A stretch of 35,666 nucleotides of DNA from CBDDRG01 sp051306415 (lineage in GTDB: Bacteria; Pseudomonadota; Gammaproteobacteria; Pseudomonadales; Porticoccaceae): positions 1 to 35,666 of the forward strand of contig JBPPNE010000146.1 of the NCBI GenBank assembly GCA_051306415.1. Reading direction: 5' to 3'. Every line of letters starts with the position of its first letter. The stretch's first letter is position 1. Positions 16,951-25,690 of this stretch are shown piece after piece. A model generated the notes under the pieces. The model was not told the origin of the DNA and did no database searches. It saw only the letters and a program-made list of their open reading frames with translations. The position numbers and the translations under genes were made by a program.

Positions 16951-17523
16951 ATGACCAAGATTAACTTGCTGCCGTGGCGAGAAGCGCACCGGCAAGGCAA
17001 GAAAAAAGAATTTATCCAGCTGCTGGGCGTCGTGCTGATTTCCGCAGCGTTGATGGTGTTGGTTTGGGGACGCTGGGTCAATAGCAGCATCGAAAATCAA
17101 ACCGCCAGAAATGAACTGTTGACGCGCGAGATCGCGGTTCTCGACGAAAAAATAAAAGAGATTAGTGAACTGAAAGAGCGGCGTCGGCAAATGCTCGCGC
17201 GGATGGAGGTGATCCAGGCCTTGCAAGGCAATCGCGCAGAGATTGTGCAGGTTTTTGACGAATTCGTCCGCGTGACTCCCGATGGTGTCGTGTTTATTGA
17301 GATGAAGCGGGTGAGCGGTGTTGTCTCGCTGGTGGGCTACGCCGAGTCGAACAACCGCATATCAGCGCTCATGCGCCAACTGGATGCCTCTGACAGATTC
17401 CAAGAGCCGTCGCTCACCAAGGTTGAAGCTAATGATCTACTCGGCGAGCAAGGTAGCCGTTTCGAGTTACAGGTGAAGCTGACTGCACGTCAGCCCGAAA
17501 CCATCGCTGGGGTGAAACCATGA
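16951..17523 (+). CDS. pilN: Type IV pilus assembly protein PilN
   Basis: Inner-membrane bitopic protein of 190 residues. The conserved cytoplasmic motif INLLPWR at residues 4-10 is the PilM-binding peptide. It is followed by a transmembrane helix (about 21-42), a Glu/Lys-rich coiled coil (about 45-90) and a small periplasmic ferredoxin-like domain. PilN dimerises with PilO to form the alignment subcomplex. Starts two bases after pilM and overlaps pilO by four bases (ATGA), implying coupled translation. Confidence 0.96.
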   Translation: MTKINLLPWREAHRQGKKKEFIQLLGVVLISAALMVLVWGRWVNSSIENQTARNELLTREIAVLDEKIKEISELKERRRQMLARMEVIQALQGNRAEIVQVFDEFVRVTPDGVVFIEMKRVSGVVSLVGYAESNNRISALMRQLDASDRFQEPSLTKVEANDLLGEQGSRFELQVKLTARQPETIAGVKP

Positions 17524-18125
17524 CGCTGGTAGATACTCTGGAGTTAAGGAATTTCGACCGCAATGAACTCGATATTCAGAATATTGGTGTGTGGCCCCTT
17601 GGCATTCGCCTTCTGGTATTGATCATCACGTTTTTATTGATTCTGGGGCTGGGTTACTCCCTCCATGTCAAAAGTTTATACGAGAACTTGGGCATGGCAG
17701 AGGCCCAAGAGCAGCAGTTACGCACTAGCTATCAAGAAAAGGCGTTCCAAGCCGCCAATCTCAACGCCTACCGCGACCAGATGGCCGAGCTTGAGAAATC
17801 GTTTGGGGCGCTGCTAGCGCAGCTGCCTACTGATACGGAAGTGCCAGGTCTGCTCGAAGATATTACCGAGATTGGCTATGGCAGTAGCCTGAATATCCGG
17901 ACGATCTCTCTGCAACCGGAAGTGGCTGCGGAGTTTTATGTCGAGCTGCCAATAAAAATTGTCGCAGTTGGCGGTTATCACGACGTCGGGACCTTTGTTA
18001 GTGGTGTTGCGTCGCTGCCGCGAATCGTCACTCTTCAGGATTTTTCCATGAAAGCGGATCAGGGCAATCATTTGGTGCTTGAAATCGAGGCGAAAACCTA
18101 CCGCTACAAAGGGCAGGGTGAGTAA
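17520..18125 (+). CDS. pilO: Type IV pilus assembly protein PilO
   Basis: Bitopic inner-membrane partner of PilN (201 residues): short cytoplasmic N-terminus, transmembrane helix at about 28-48, coiled coil with MAEAQEQQLRTSYQEKAFQ, then a periplasmic ferredoxin-like core including LLEDITEIGYGSSLNIRTI and LPIKIVAVGGYHDVGTFVS, which are typical of PilO. Starts inside the pilN stop codon; pilP begins three bases after its own stop. Confidence 0.96.
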   Translation: MTLVDTLELRNFDRNELDIQNIGVWPLGIRLLVLIITFLLILGLGYSLHVKSLYENLGMAEAQEQQLRTSYQEKAFQAANLNAYRDQMAELEKSFGALLAQLPTDTEVPGLLEDITEIGYGSSLNIRTISLQPEVAAEFYVELPIKIVAVGGYHDVGTFVSGVASLPRIVTLQDFSMKADQGNHLVLEIEAKTYRYKGQGE

Positions 18126-18128
18126 ACC

Positions 18129-18668
18129 ATGCGGAGAATCAGGCTGGCGGCGGGTGTGACGATCCTGTTGTCGATAATATCGGTGGGTGGCTGCGGTGGT
18201 GGTGGTGATCAGGCAGATCTGTTGCGTTTTATGGAGGAAGCAAGGAGTAAGCCGGTCGGCCAAATAGAGCCGCTGCCTGTTTTTCCCCAGTACCCATCCT
18301 TCAAGTACAGCGCTGTGGCGATTCGTAGTCCTTTCGAAAAACCGGTAACGGCCATTGCCGAGGACGCGGCGGGGCTTAGAAAAGCGGTGAAGCCAGACGG
18401 AAATCGCAAAAAGGAATATCTGGAGTCGATCAACTTCGCGTCTTTTACCATGGTTGGCGCATTGACGCGTGACGGTAGTGCGTGGGCTCTGGTGGACGAT
18501 GGTATGAACAGTGTCCACAGGGTGACGATGGGGAACTATCTAGGCAAGAACCACGGCATAATCGTCAGCGTCAATGAAGATCGCGTGGACGTAGTGGAAA
18601 TAGTCCCGGATGGCAAGGGTGGATGGGTGGAAAGACCTCGGACGCTCGCGCTCAAGGAGAAGAATTGA
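18129..18668 (+). CDS. pilP: Type IV pilus assembly lipoprotein PilP
   Basis: Periplasmic lipoprotein linking PilNO to the N0 domain of the PilQ secretin. The 179-residue product begins with a lipoprotein signal peptide ending ISVGG and modified Cys22, followed by four glycines and a flexible proline-containing linker (about 30-75). The C-terminal beta-domain contains NFASFTMVGALTRDGSAWAL, the conserved PilP segment, and VTMGNYLGKNHGIIV. The stop overlaps the pilQ start (TGATG). Confidence 0.95.
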   Translation: MRRIRLAAGVTILLSIISVGGCGGGGDQADLLRFMEEARSKPVGQIEPLPVFPQYPSFKYSAVAIRSPFEKPVTAIAEDAAGLRKAVKPDGNRKKEYLESINFASFTMVGALTRDGSAWALVDDGMNSVHRVTMGNYLGKNHGIIVSVNEDRVDVVEIVPDGKGGWVERPRTLALKEKN

Positions 18669-20842
18669 TGAGGAATTTCGGGGAATCACGAATGAAAGTG
18701 TCGAGATGGCTGGAGGCTGCAATAGGCGGCATTCTGTTGGTGTGCTGTGCCCTGTCCCGGGCGGAACCGGTCGCCATTGACGACATTAAATTTGCTGCAC
18801 TGCCGGGTAATGAATTTGAGATCAAGCTGCAATTTTCTGGTCCCCCGCCCACCCCACAAGGGTACTCGATTGAAAGCCCGGCCCGGCTGGTGTTTGATTT
18901 CGAGGGTGCGGAAAGTGCGCTCCGTGAAAAGAAGTATGCTCTTTCCTTTGAAAATGCCCAGAGTGCGGTCGTTGTCGGCACCAAAAGCAGGACCAGGCTG
19001 ATCGTTAACCTGCAAAAGGCAATGCCCTATCAGACCAACACCGATGGCAATGTGGTAACTATCACGGTGGGGGGTGAGTCAACCGCGCGCACCGAGCAGG
19101 TTGCGACAAAGTCCGCTGATCGTGGGGCCGTCAGCCAGGTGGGCACGGGCAGTTCGATTGTGGGTGTCGACTTCAAGCGCAGCGATGACGGTGCAGGGAT
19201 GGTCACGGTTGACCTCTCCGATACCAAGGCTGCTGTCGATACCTCACAGGTGGGCAAGAAAATTATCGTGAGCTTTTATCGCACAACACTGCCGCAGGCG
19301 CTGAGACGAAAACTGGATGTCGGCGATTTTGCGACCCCGATAAAGACAGTCGATAGCCAGAGTGATGGCCCGTCTACCAAAATCATCATCGATGCAGCCG
19401 GTGAGTACGATTACCTGGCCTATCAGGCGGACCGGCAGTTCGTGGTGAGTGTGAAACCGCTGACTAAAGAGGAGTTGGACGACCAGAAGTCGAAATTCGC
19501 CTACACCGGCAAGAAATTATCCTTGAACTTTCAGGACATTGAAGTTCGCTCAGTGCTACAGCTGATTGCCGATTTCACCGAACTCAATCTAGTAGCCAGC
19601 GACACGGTGACCGGTAACATCACATTGCGTCTGCAGAACGTCCCATGGGATCAGGCGCTGGATATTGTTCTGAAGGCAAAAGGGCTCGACAAGCGGCAGG
19701 ACGGCAATGTATTGCTAGTGGCGCCAACTGCTGAGATTGCCGAGCAGGAAAGGCTCAAAGTGGAAGCCAACAAGCAGCTCGTCGAGTTGGCTCCGCTAGT
19801 GACCGAGTACATTCGCGTGCGTTATGCCGATGCTCGCAAGCTGTTCGATCTCTTTGACAGCGAGGGTGGCGGCGGTGGTGGCGGTGGCGGTGGGTCTAGC
19901 GAAAATGCCACATCGAGCATTCTCTCGCTGCGCGGCAACGCGATTGTCGACGAGAGAACAAACACCATCATTGTTACTGATGTAGAGACAAAAATAGAAG
20001 AATTTCGGCGTTTGATACGCGAGATTGACATACCCATTCGCCAGGTCGAAATCGAGGCGCGGATCGTCATTGCCAATACCGATTTCCGCAAGGAGATGGG
20101 CGTTCGCTGGGGCGCGCAGGCACTTCGCCGACCGGGTAACTCCCAGGTTGGCGTGGGTGGCTCGCTCGAAAACTTTAATGACCCCAATAACCCAATCCAA
20201 GTGTTTGGTGGGGATCCGGATGGCGAAATTCTTGTGAACCAGGATGCCCTTAACGTCGATCTGGGGGTGCTTAATCCGGCGGGTAGTTTTGCGATTGAGC
20301 TATTGACCAACAATACCTTCATTGATTTGGAGCTGAGTGTGCTAGAAAACTCGGGCGGCGGTGAGATCGTCTCCCAGCCCAAGGTGTTGACCGGTGACAA
20401 GCAAAAGGCGACGATCAAGTCGGGTGTTCAGATTCCGTACCTCACCGATTCCTCAGCGGGTAACACTACCGTGCAATTCAAGGATGCGGTGCTGAAGCTG
20501 GACGTGACCCCTCAAATCACGCCCGATAACCGCATCATCATGGATCTGGCGGTCAACCAGGATTCGGTGGGTTCCTTTGTTCCCTCTGGACGTGGCGGCA
20601 CGGTACCGAGCATCAATGTGACCGAGCTGATAACGCAGGCCCTTGTCGGTGATGGCCAGACCCTGGTTTTGGGCGGCGTGTTCACGATGGAAACGGCGAA
20701 GGGGCAAGAAAAAGTACCCGTTCTTGGCGATATTCCCTTTGTTGGCAGACTTTTCCGCCGTGATTTGACCAATAATACGAAAAAGGAAATCCTGATCTTC
20801 ATCACCCCCCGAATCCTTGATGACGCCCTGTTGGATAAGTGA
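18668..20842 (+). CDS. pilQ: Type IV pilus secretin PilQ
   Basis: Forms the outer-membrane channel through which the pilus exits. The 724-residue product has a signal peptide (cleavage probably after ALSRA), two AMIN domains that bind peptidoglycan (within about 35-260), an STN/N0 domain (about 285-355, LNFQDIEVRSVLQLIADFTE), an N1 domain and the C-terminal secretin domain with QPKVLTGDKQKATIKSG and VPVLGDIPFVGRLFRRD. The ATG at 18668 is preceded by AAGGAG at good spacing; an open extension to 18623 would overlap pilP and lacks similarity. A run of ten glycines interrupts the N1 region (residues 400-409). The stop overlaps the aroK start by four bases (GTGA). Confidence 0.97.
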   Translation: MRNFGESRMKVSRWLEAAIGGILLVCCALSRAEPVAIDDIKFAALPGNEFEIKLQFSGPPPTPQGYSIESPARLVFDFEGAESALREKKYALSFENAQSAVVVGTKSRTRLIVNLQKAMPYQTNTDGNVVTITVGGESTARTEQVATKSADRGAVSQVGTGSSIVGVDFKRSDDGAGMVTVDLSDTKAAVDTSQVGKKIIVSFYRTTLPQALRRKLDVGDFATPIKTVDSQSDGPSTKIIIDAAGEYDYLAYQADRQFVVSVKPLTKEELDDQKSKFAYTGKKLSLNFQDIEVRSVLQLIADFTELNLVASDTVTGNITLRLQNVPWDQALDIVLKAKGLDKRQDGNVLLVAPTAEIAEQERLKVEANKQLVELAPLVTEYIRVRYADARKLFDLFDSEGGGGGGGGGGSSENATSSILSLRGNAIVDERTNTIIVTDVETKIEEFRRLIREIDIPIRQVEIEARIVIANTDFRKEMGVRWGAQALRRPGNSQVGVGGSLENFNDPNNPIQVFGGDPDGEILVNQDALNVDLGVLNPAGSFAIELLTNNTFIDLELSVLENSGGGEIVSQPKVLTGDKQKATIKSGVQIPYLTDSSAGNTTVQFKDAVLKLDVTPQITPDNRIIMDLAVNQDSVGSFVPSGRGGTVPSINVTELITQALVGDGQTLVLGGVFTMETAKGQEKVPVLGDIPFVGRLFRRDLTNNTKKEILIFITPRILDDALLDK
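19865..19894 (+). repeat. Ten consecutive glycine codons inside pilQ
   Basis: A GGN triplet array, mixing GGT, GGC and GGG, encodes ten glycines between DSE and SSENATSS. It is a low-complexity, slippage-prone tract; copy changes would stay in frame and change the length of a flexible loop in the N1 domain. Confidence 0.9.
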
Positions 20843-21363
20843 GCGCAACGATTAATGTTTTCCTTGTCGGCCCCATGGGAGCCGGCAAGACTACGGTCGG
20901 TCGGCATCTGGCCAAACGCCTCGGCAAGCGGTTTATTGATCTCGATCAGGAAATTGAGTTGCGCTGTGGCGCCGACATACCCTGGATTTTCGATGTCGAA
21001 GGGGAAGCGGGTTTTCGCGAGCGCGAAGCCAATCTACTGTGTGAACTGGTTCAATCCGACGACATCGTGCTGGCGACAGGCGGTGGTGTTGTACTGATGC
21101 CCGCCAACCGCGAATTGCTGCGCGGACACGGTTTTGTGGTGTACCTGGCCGCGAGTGTTCGCGAACTGTACGAGCGCACCCGCCACGACACTCGTAGACC
21201 ACTGCTGCAAACAGGTGATCGCAAGGCGACCATTGCCCGCATTCGGGCTGAGCGAGAGCCCCTTTATCGGGAAGTGGCGCATCTGGTTTACCCCAGCGGG
21301 AAACAGAGTGCGTATGCCGCTGCTGAGGATATTGCCAAGCAGATTCGGAGTGCCAACGGCTGA
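20839..21363 (+). CDS. aroK: Shikimate kinase
   Basis: Phosphorylates shikimate at the 3-hydroxyl with ATP, step five of the shikimate pathway. The 174-residue product has the Walker A loop GPMGAGKTTVGRHLA, the shikimate-binding DLDQEIE and GFRERE segments, the ATGGGVVL loop and the lid arginines in DTRRPLLQ. It starts with GTG overlapping the pilQ stop. The pil-aroK-aroB order is widely conserved in gammaproteobacteria, so aro gene expression here is probably tied to the pil transcript. Confidence 0.97.
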   Translation: MSATINVFLVGPMGAGKTTVGRHLAKRLGKRFIDLDQEIELRCGADIPWIFDVEGEAGFREREANLLCELVQSDDIVLATGGGVVLMPANRELLRGHGFVVYLAASVRELYERTRHDTRRPLLQTGDRKATIARIRAEREPLYREVAHLVYPSGKQSAYAAAEDIAKQIRSANG

Positions 21364-21406
21364 TATGCTAGAGTGATACTCAGTCGCCACCACGTCGTTG
21401 TCACTC

Positions 21407-22483
21407 ATGAAAACCTTGAACGTCGATCTAGCGGAGCGCAGTTATCCTGTCCTGATTGGTCGGGATTTACTGGCGCAGCCGGGTGTTTTGGCGCCCTATA
21501 TTCGCAGCGAACAGGTGCTGGTGGTCAGCAATGACACCGTAGCGCCGCTGTATCTGGACAAAATGCTGGCGCTGCTTGGTGGTATCAAGGCCGATTCGTT
21601 GATTCTGGCGGATGGCGAGCAATACAAAACGCTGGATACACTCAAGCTCATTTTCGATTTTTTGCTGACCCGCAAGCACCACCGGGCCACGACATTGATC
21701 GCGCTGGGCGGTGGTGTGATTGGCGACATGACTGGTTTCGCGGCGGCTTGCTACCAGCGCGGCGTCGACTTCATCCAGGCGCCGACCACCCTGCTCGCTC
21801 AGGTAGATTCTTCAGTGGGCGGAAAAACCGGCGTCAATCACCCGCTCGGCAAGAATATGATCGGCGCGTTCCACCAGCCGCGCTGTGTACTCGCTGATAC
21901 AGCGACGCTGGTTACGCTTTCGGCGCGGGAGTTCAGTGCGGGACTGGCCGAAGTCATCAAGTACGGGCTGATCGCCGATGCCGAGTTTCTAACCTGGCTC
22001 GAAGTCAATATCGGTGCCCTGATCGCACGGGAGCACGACGCGCTGATTCACGCTATCGAGCGCTCGTGCTCGCTCAAGTCTAGGATTGTCAGCTTGGACG
22101 AGTGCGAAGGCGGTATTCGTGCCATCCTCAATTTTGGTCACACCTTTGGGCACGCCATCGAGACTTCTCAAGGCTACGGAAACTGGCTACACGGGGAAGC
22201 GATTGCCGCTGGCATGGTGATAGCCGCAGAGCTGTCGGCCAGGCAAGGGTGGATCAACGACGCCGAGGTTGGGCGCATTGTGGCCTTGTTGGAGCGGGCC
22301 GGGTTGCCGACGGCGGCGCCCCACGGGCTATCGGTTGAGGAATTTATTGAGCGGATGTCGGTTGACAAGAAAGCGGTGAATGGCATCATGCGACTGGTAT
22401 TACTGCGGGGTGTTGGCGATGCGGTAATCACCACCGACTACGATCCCGCTCAGCTCGAAGATGTGCTGGCGACGCGAGGTTGA
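21407..22483 (+). CDS. aroB: 3-Dehydroquinate synthase
   Basis: Converts DAHP to 3-dehydroquinate using NAD and a divalent metal, step two of the shikimate pathway. The 358-residue product has the NAD-binding ALGGGVIGDMTGFAAAC, the substrate segment TTLLAQVDSSVGGKTGVNH, metal-ligand regions AEVIKYGLI and NFGHTFGHAIE, and the HGEAIAAGM motif. The ATG at 21407 gives the usual N-terminus MKTLNVDLAERSYPVLIG; TTG 21398 is in frame but less likely. No good ribosome site is visible. In Pseudomonas a SPOR-domain gene and gltBD follow; here they are absent except for a gltD relic. Confidence 0.97.
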   Translation: MKTLNVDLAERSYPVLIGRDLLAQPGVLAPYIRSEQVLVVSNDTVAPLYLDKMLALLGGIKADSLILADGEQYKTLDTLKLIFDFLLTRKHHRATTLIALGGGVIGDMTGFAAACYQRGVDFIQAPTTLLAQVDSSVGGKTGVNHPLGKNMIGAFHQPRCVLADTATLVTLSAREFSAGLAEVIKYGLIADAEFLTWLEVNIGALIAREHDALIHAIERSCSLKSRIVSLDECEGGIRAILNFGHTFGHAIETSQGYGNWLHGEAIAAGMVIAAELSARQGWINDAEVGRIVALLERAGLPTAAPHGLSVEEFIERMSVDKKAVNGIMRLVLLRGVGDAVITTDYDPAQLEDVLATRG

Positions 22484-22689
22484 CGCTCCAAAGGCCACAT
22501 TGATTGAATCCGCACTGGACCCGCACGTCGGGTGGTGGCTTTTCACACACGACTTCTTTGACCCGTTATGGTTACCCGTTATAGCTCGGAATCTCCGGTT
22601 ATTTTGCAGTTCAAGCGAATTTTCCAAACCCGCTAACCAGGATGATTTATTCCCCTTTGGGGCGATGGGTAGAAGGGCCGTCCCGGTAT
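22484..22689. other. Non-coding stretch after aroB, no intact gene
   Basis: I find no recognisable protein, RNA or clear terminator here. Short open frames exist but resemble nothing I know. By position it could be decayed remains of the SPOR-domain/gltB region, but nothing in the sequence proves this. Confidence 0.5.
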
Positions 22690-22920
22690 TCCGGGAATCG
22701 GGTTTCAGCCGAGTCCGGCGGGGTGGCTCGGAAGCTTCGACACCGCGGTCAATGCGTCGGGCGGTGTCATCGCACCGGAAATCAACGGCACCAGTTCCAG
22801 ACCTGCAATCCGAGGATTTTTGCCGGTGGTGACAGGGTGCGCGGCTTGGATCTGGTAGTAACCGCAATCTGGGAAGGACGGCAAGCGGCGAAAGGAATCC
22901 TCTACTACCTGAGTGTTTAA
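22690..22920 (+). pseudogene. gltD: Relic of gltD (glutamate synthase small subunit), 3' end only
   Basis: Two neighbouring frames together read as the C-terminus of GltD. In one frame, from 22700, the DNA reads GFQPSPAGWLGSFD and continues to GVIAPEING. In the next frame, from about 22798, it reads QTCNPRIFAGGD, then VRGLDLVVTAIWEGRQAA and a normal end at TAA 22918-22920. The AGGD...RG.DLVVTAI.EGR.AA pattern is the FAD-binding C-terminal motif of GltD and relatives. The join requires a net frame change between about 22780 and 22797, an in-frame TAG at 22670 lies upstream, and the first ~400 residues are missing, so the gene is dead. In Pseudomonas gltB-gltD sit exactly here, just before hemE. 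Confidence 0.85.
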
Positions 22921-23010
22921 CGTCAAGCGATACTCGGAAGGTCAGATTAATAAGCTTTCACTTGCCGATAGGATCAAAGCGGCAATGTGGTGTAATCAGA
23001 CAGAGGAATG

Positions 23011-24075
23011 ATGGTGGCGGAACTTAAAAACGATCGCTTCCTGCGGGCGCTGTTGCGTCAGCCGGTCGATGCGACACCCGTTTGGATGATGCGGCAGGCG
23101 GGTCGCTACTTGCCAGAGTATCGCGCCGTGCGCGACCGTGCGGGTGACTTTATGTCCCTGTGCAGCAACCCCGAATATGCTTGTGAAGTTACGTTACAAC
23201 CCTTGGCGCGCTTTCCGTTGGACGCGGCTATCCTGTTTTCCGATATCCTCACGATTCCTGACGCCATGGGGCTTGGCCTGTATTTCGATCCTGGCGAGGG
23301 CCCGCGCTTTCACAAAGCAGTGAGCGGATCTGCGGACATTGAGGCGCTGCCCGTGGTCAATACGGCCAGGGATCTTCCCTATGTCCTTGATGCCGTCCGC
23401 CTGATTCGCCGCGAGCTCAACGGTCAGGTACCGTTGATCGGGTTTTCCGGCAGTCCCTGGACGCTCGCGACCTACATGATTGAGGGTGGCAGCAGCCGCG
23501 ATTTTGTGAAAATCAAGACCATGGCCTACGAAAATCCCGCGTTGCTCCACCTGCTGCTGGATAAACTGGCTGCCTCGGTGATTGATTATCTCAACGCCCA
23601 GATTGCCGCGGGCGCCCAGGCGGTTCAGATTTTCGATACTTGGGGCGGAGTGCTGAGTGACCGCGCCTATCGGGAGTTCTCCTTGGCGTATATGCAGCGG
23701 ATCACCCGCAGTTTGACCCCAGTCGCTGAAGGGAGAGAGGTGCCGGTCATCATCTTTACCAAGGGTGGGGGGAACTGGCTTGAGGCAATCGCCGACACTG
23801 GCTGTCATGGAGTGGGGTTAGATTGGACTATCGATGTTGGTGCGGCCCGGCGGCGGGTGGGGGATAGGGTTGCCTTGCAGGGGAATATGGATCCGGCAGT
23901 TCTGCGTGCTCCGGTCGGGGTGATAGAAGCCGAGGTGGGTGCCATTCTTGCCAGCTATGGAGCGGGCGCGGGTCATGTTTTCAATCTTGGCCACGGTATT
24001 GCGCCGGATGTAAATCCGGCCAAGGCAGCCGCATTTGTTGACGCAGTTCACACTTTTTCTGCCAAATTTCACTAA
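23011..24075 (+). CDS. hemE: Uroporphyrinogen decarboxylase
   Basis: Decarboxylates the four acetate side chains of uroporphyrinogen III to give coproporphyrinogen III. The 354-residue product has all hallmarks: LKNDRFLRALLRQPVDATPV, WMMRQAGRYLPEYR, catalytic Asp in FSDILTIPDAMG, GFSGSPWTLATYMIEGG and NLGHGI near the C-terminus. Two adjacent ATGs occur (23008 and 23011); the second is better spaced from GAGGA. It directly follows the gltD relic. Together with hemCDXY it makes tetrapyrrole synthesis a main theme of the window, but the two sites are separate transcription units. Confidence 0.97.
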   Translation: MVAELKNDRFLRALLRQPVDATPVWMMRQAGRYLPEYRAVRDRAGDFMSLCSNPEYACEVTLQPLARFPLDAAILFSDILTIPDAMGLGLYFDPGEGPRFHKAVSGSADIEALPVVNTARDLPYVLDAVRLIRRELNGQVPLIGFSGSPWTLATYMIEGGSSRDFVKIKTMAYENPALLHLLLDKLAASVIDYLNAQIAAGAQAVQIFDTWGGVLSDRAYREFSLAYMQRITRSLTPVAEGREVPVIIFTKGGGNWLEAIADTGCHGVGLDWTIDVGAARRRVGDRVALQGNMDPAVLRAPVGVIEAEVGAILASYGAGAGHVFNLGHGIAPDVNPAKAAAFVDAVHTFSAKFH

Positions 24076-24252
24076 ATAAAACAAATAATTATCGCGCTCG
24101 TCGCCCGAACTGACCGGCCGCAAACTCAGTCTTGCAAACAGAGACTGCCGGTATATGCTTTGTCATAGAAAGCTCAGTGATTTTCCCCCACGGGAGCGGT
24201 CTGATTAGAACTCGGTAGACCTTCAATTTCAGCGATTCAAGGCGGCGGTATC

Positions 24253-25680
24253 ATGGCAATTAAACAGGTGCGAGTGGATATTGAGGATCTGACGCCGGGA
24301 ATGTTTGTCTCCCAACTGGATCGTCCGTGGGCGCAGACCCCCTTTCCTCTTGAGGGTTTTCATATCCGCTCCAAACAGGACATTGATACCCTGCGGATCT
24401 ATTGCGCCTACGCGTATATTGATGTCGCCAAGGGGAGAGGCTTGCCTGCCATCGCGGGTGCCCGCGGAAGGGCGTCCTCGCCTAGCGCTAGATCTGCCGG
24501 TATGGAGCCGATAGATCCGGCGCGACGGCTGAATACAAGAAGCGTGGGAAAGAGAGATCCTTTTGTTCCCGCGCCGATCGTCGTCCGCAGGGGGGTTTAT
24601 GCAACCAGTGTGGCGTTGCGCGCGGAGGTTGGCGAGGCGAAAAATGTCCTTGCACATCTGAAGGGCAATCTGACACTGGTCGCCAAGCAGCTCGCCCGCG
24701 GCAAGCTGGCTGACTATGACAGGTTGAAGCTAAGTGTTAATGCCATGGTGGACAGCGTTTTGCGGTGCCCGGATGCACTCACTTGGCTGGTGCGCCTGCG
24801 CGAGCGCGATCAACATACCCATGACCACAGCCTGCGCTCCGCGCTATGGGCAGTTCAGTTTGCCCGGTTCGTTGGCATGGATAAGGCGGAGATCAACACG
24901 CTGTGCATGGGTGTCCTGCTCAAGGATATTGGCAAGGTAAAGCTTTCCAATACCCTTTTGCGCAAGCAGGAGCGTACCAAAGAGGAAATGGAAGAGTATC
25001 GGCGTTTCGTTGAATATGGCGTCGAAATAGTGCGCCAGACCCGGGAGGTAGAGCCCCGCGTGATCTCCGTGGTGCGCTATCACTGTGAGCGCCATGACGG
25101 CTCCGGCTTTCCCGAAGGACTGCTCGGCAGCAAAATTCCGCTATTGGCGCGAATCGCGGGCATCGCCACGGTCTACGACGCCATTTGTAATCCGCGGGAG
25201 GCGATTGAACCGGTTCCGCCGTCGCGGGGCGTCAGCTTGCTGTACAACATGCGCGACAAGGAGTTTCAGGAAGACCTGGTGATCAAATTCATCCAATCGA
25301 TTGGGCTGTATCCCACCGGAACCCTGGTGGAACTGACTTCCGGCGACATCGCGGTGGTGGTCGAACAGCATCCGCAGTCGCGCTTGTCTCCCCAGGTTGC
25401 GGTGCTCGATCAACGGGGTGGGGATCTAAACAGGAATATCATTCTGGTCGATTTGAAAGATGAAGAAGGTGCTCGCCGTACCTTGCTGGAAAATGGCCGG
25501 GATCAGGTCAACGAACTTGATCGGGTGGCTATTGCGCGGGATCTGGAACCGACGGGCTACGATATTGATCTCGCGGCCATTGCCGCGCTGTTCATGGGTC
25601 AGAGTGCGGTTGTCGATGGGGAGGACGGCTTGTTCTGCCGTTTGCGCCGGCGGTTTGGCGGAAGCAAGTCGTCGGTTTAG
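24253..25680 (+). CDS. Degenerate HD-GYP domain protein with DUF3391 N-terminus
   Basis: HD-GYP proteins normally hydrolyse cyclic di-GMP with a two- or three-iron centre. This 475-residue cytoplasmic protein has an N-terminal DUF3391 domain (about 1-65, KQVRVDIEDLTPGMFVSQLD), a variable linker (65-115) and an HD-GYP fold (about 135-400). The fold is clear (HDHSLRSALWAVQFARFVGM; ERHDGSGFPEGLLGSKIPLL), but the active site is eroded: His192 is present, the HD pair is Lys224-Asp225 (LLKDIGK), the next His is Phe252, HHE is His277-Cys278-Glu279, the Asp before YDA is Thr306, and GYP is Gly-Phe-Pro. It probably binds a ligand or partner rather than hydrolysing c-di-GMP. A separate unit, 177 bases after hemE; its 3' end is ten bases from psd, which is convergent. 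Confidence 0.85.
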   Translation: MAIKQVRVDIEDLTPGMFVSQLDRPWAQTPFPLEGFHIRSKQDIDTLRIYCAYAYIDVAKGRGLPAIAGARGRASSPSARSAGMEPIDPARRLNTRSVGKRDPFVPAPIVVRRGVYATSVALRAEVGEAKNVLAHLKGNLTLVAKQLARGKLADYDRLKLSVNAMVDSVLRCPDALTWLVRLRERDQHTHDHSLRSALWAVQFARFVGMDKAEINTLCMGVLLKDIGKVKLSNTLLRKQERTKEEMEEYRRFVEYGVEIVRQTREVEPRVISVVRYHCERHDGSGFPEGLLGSKIPLLARIAGIATVYDAICNPREAIEPVPPSRGVSLLYNMRDKEFQEDLVIKFIQSIGLYPTGTLVELTSGDIAVVVEQHPQSRLSPQVAVLDQRGGDLNRNIILVDLKDEEGARRTLLENGRDQVNELDRVAIARDLEPTGYDIDLAAIAALFMGQSAVVDGEDGLFCRLRRRFGGSKSSV

Positions 25681-25690
25681 CCCGGTGGTG

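Noticed and set aside
22461..22832. Open frame overlapping the aroB end and the gltD relic
   Set aside because: It starts inside aroB, resembles no known protein and passes through the relic in a frame different from both GltD-like segments.
24076..24252. Promoter for the HD-GYP gene (TTGCAA with TATGCT, 16-base spacing, near 24133-24160)
   Set aside because: Each hexamer matches only four of six consensus bases; not strong enough to list.
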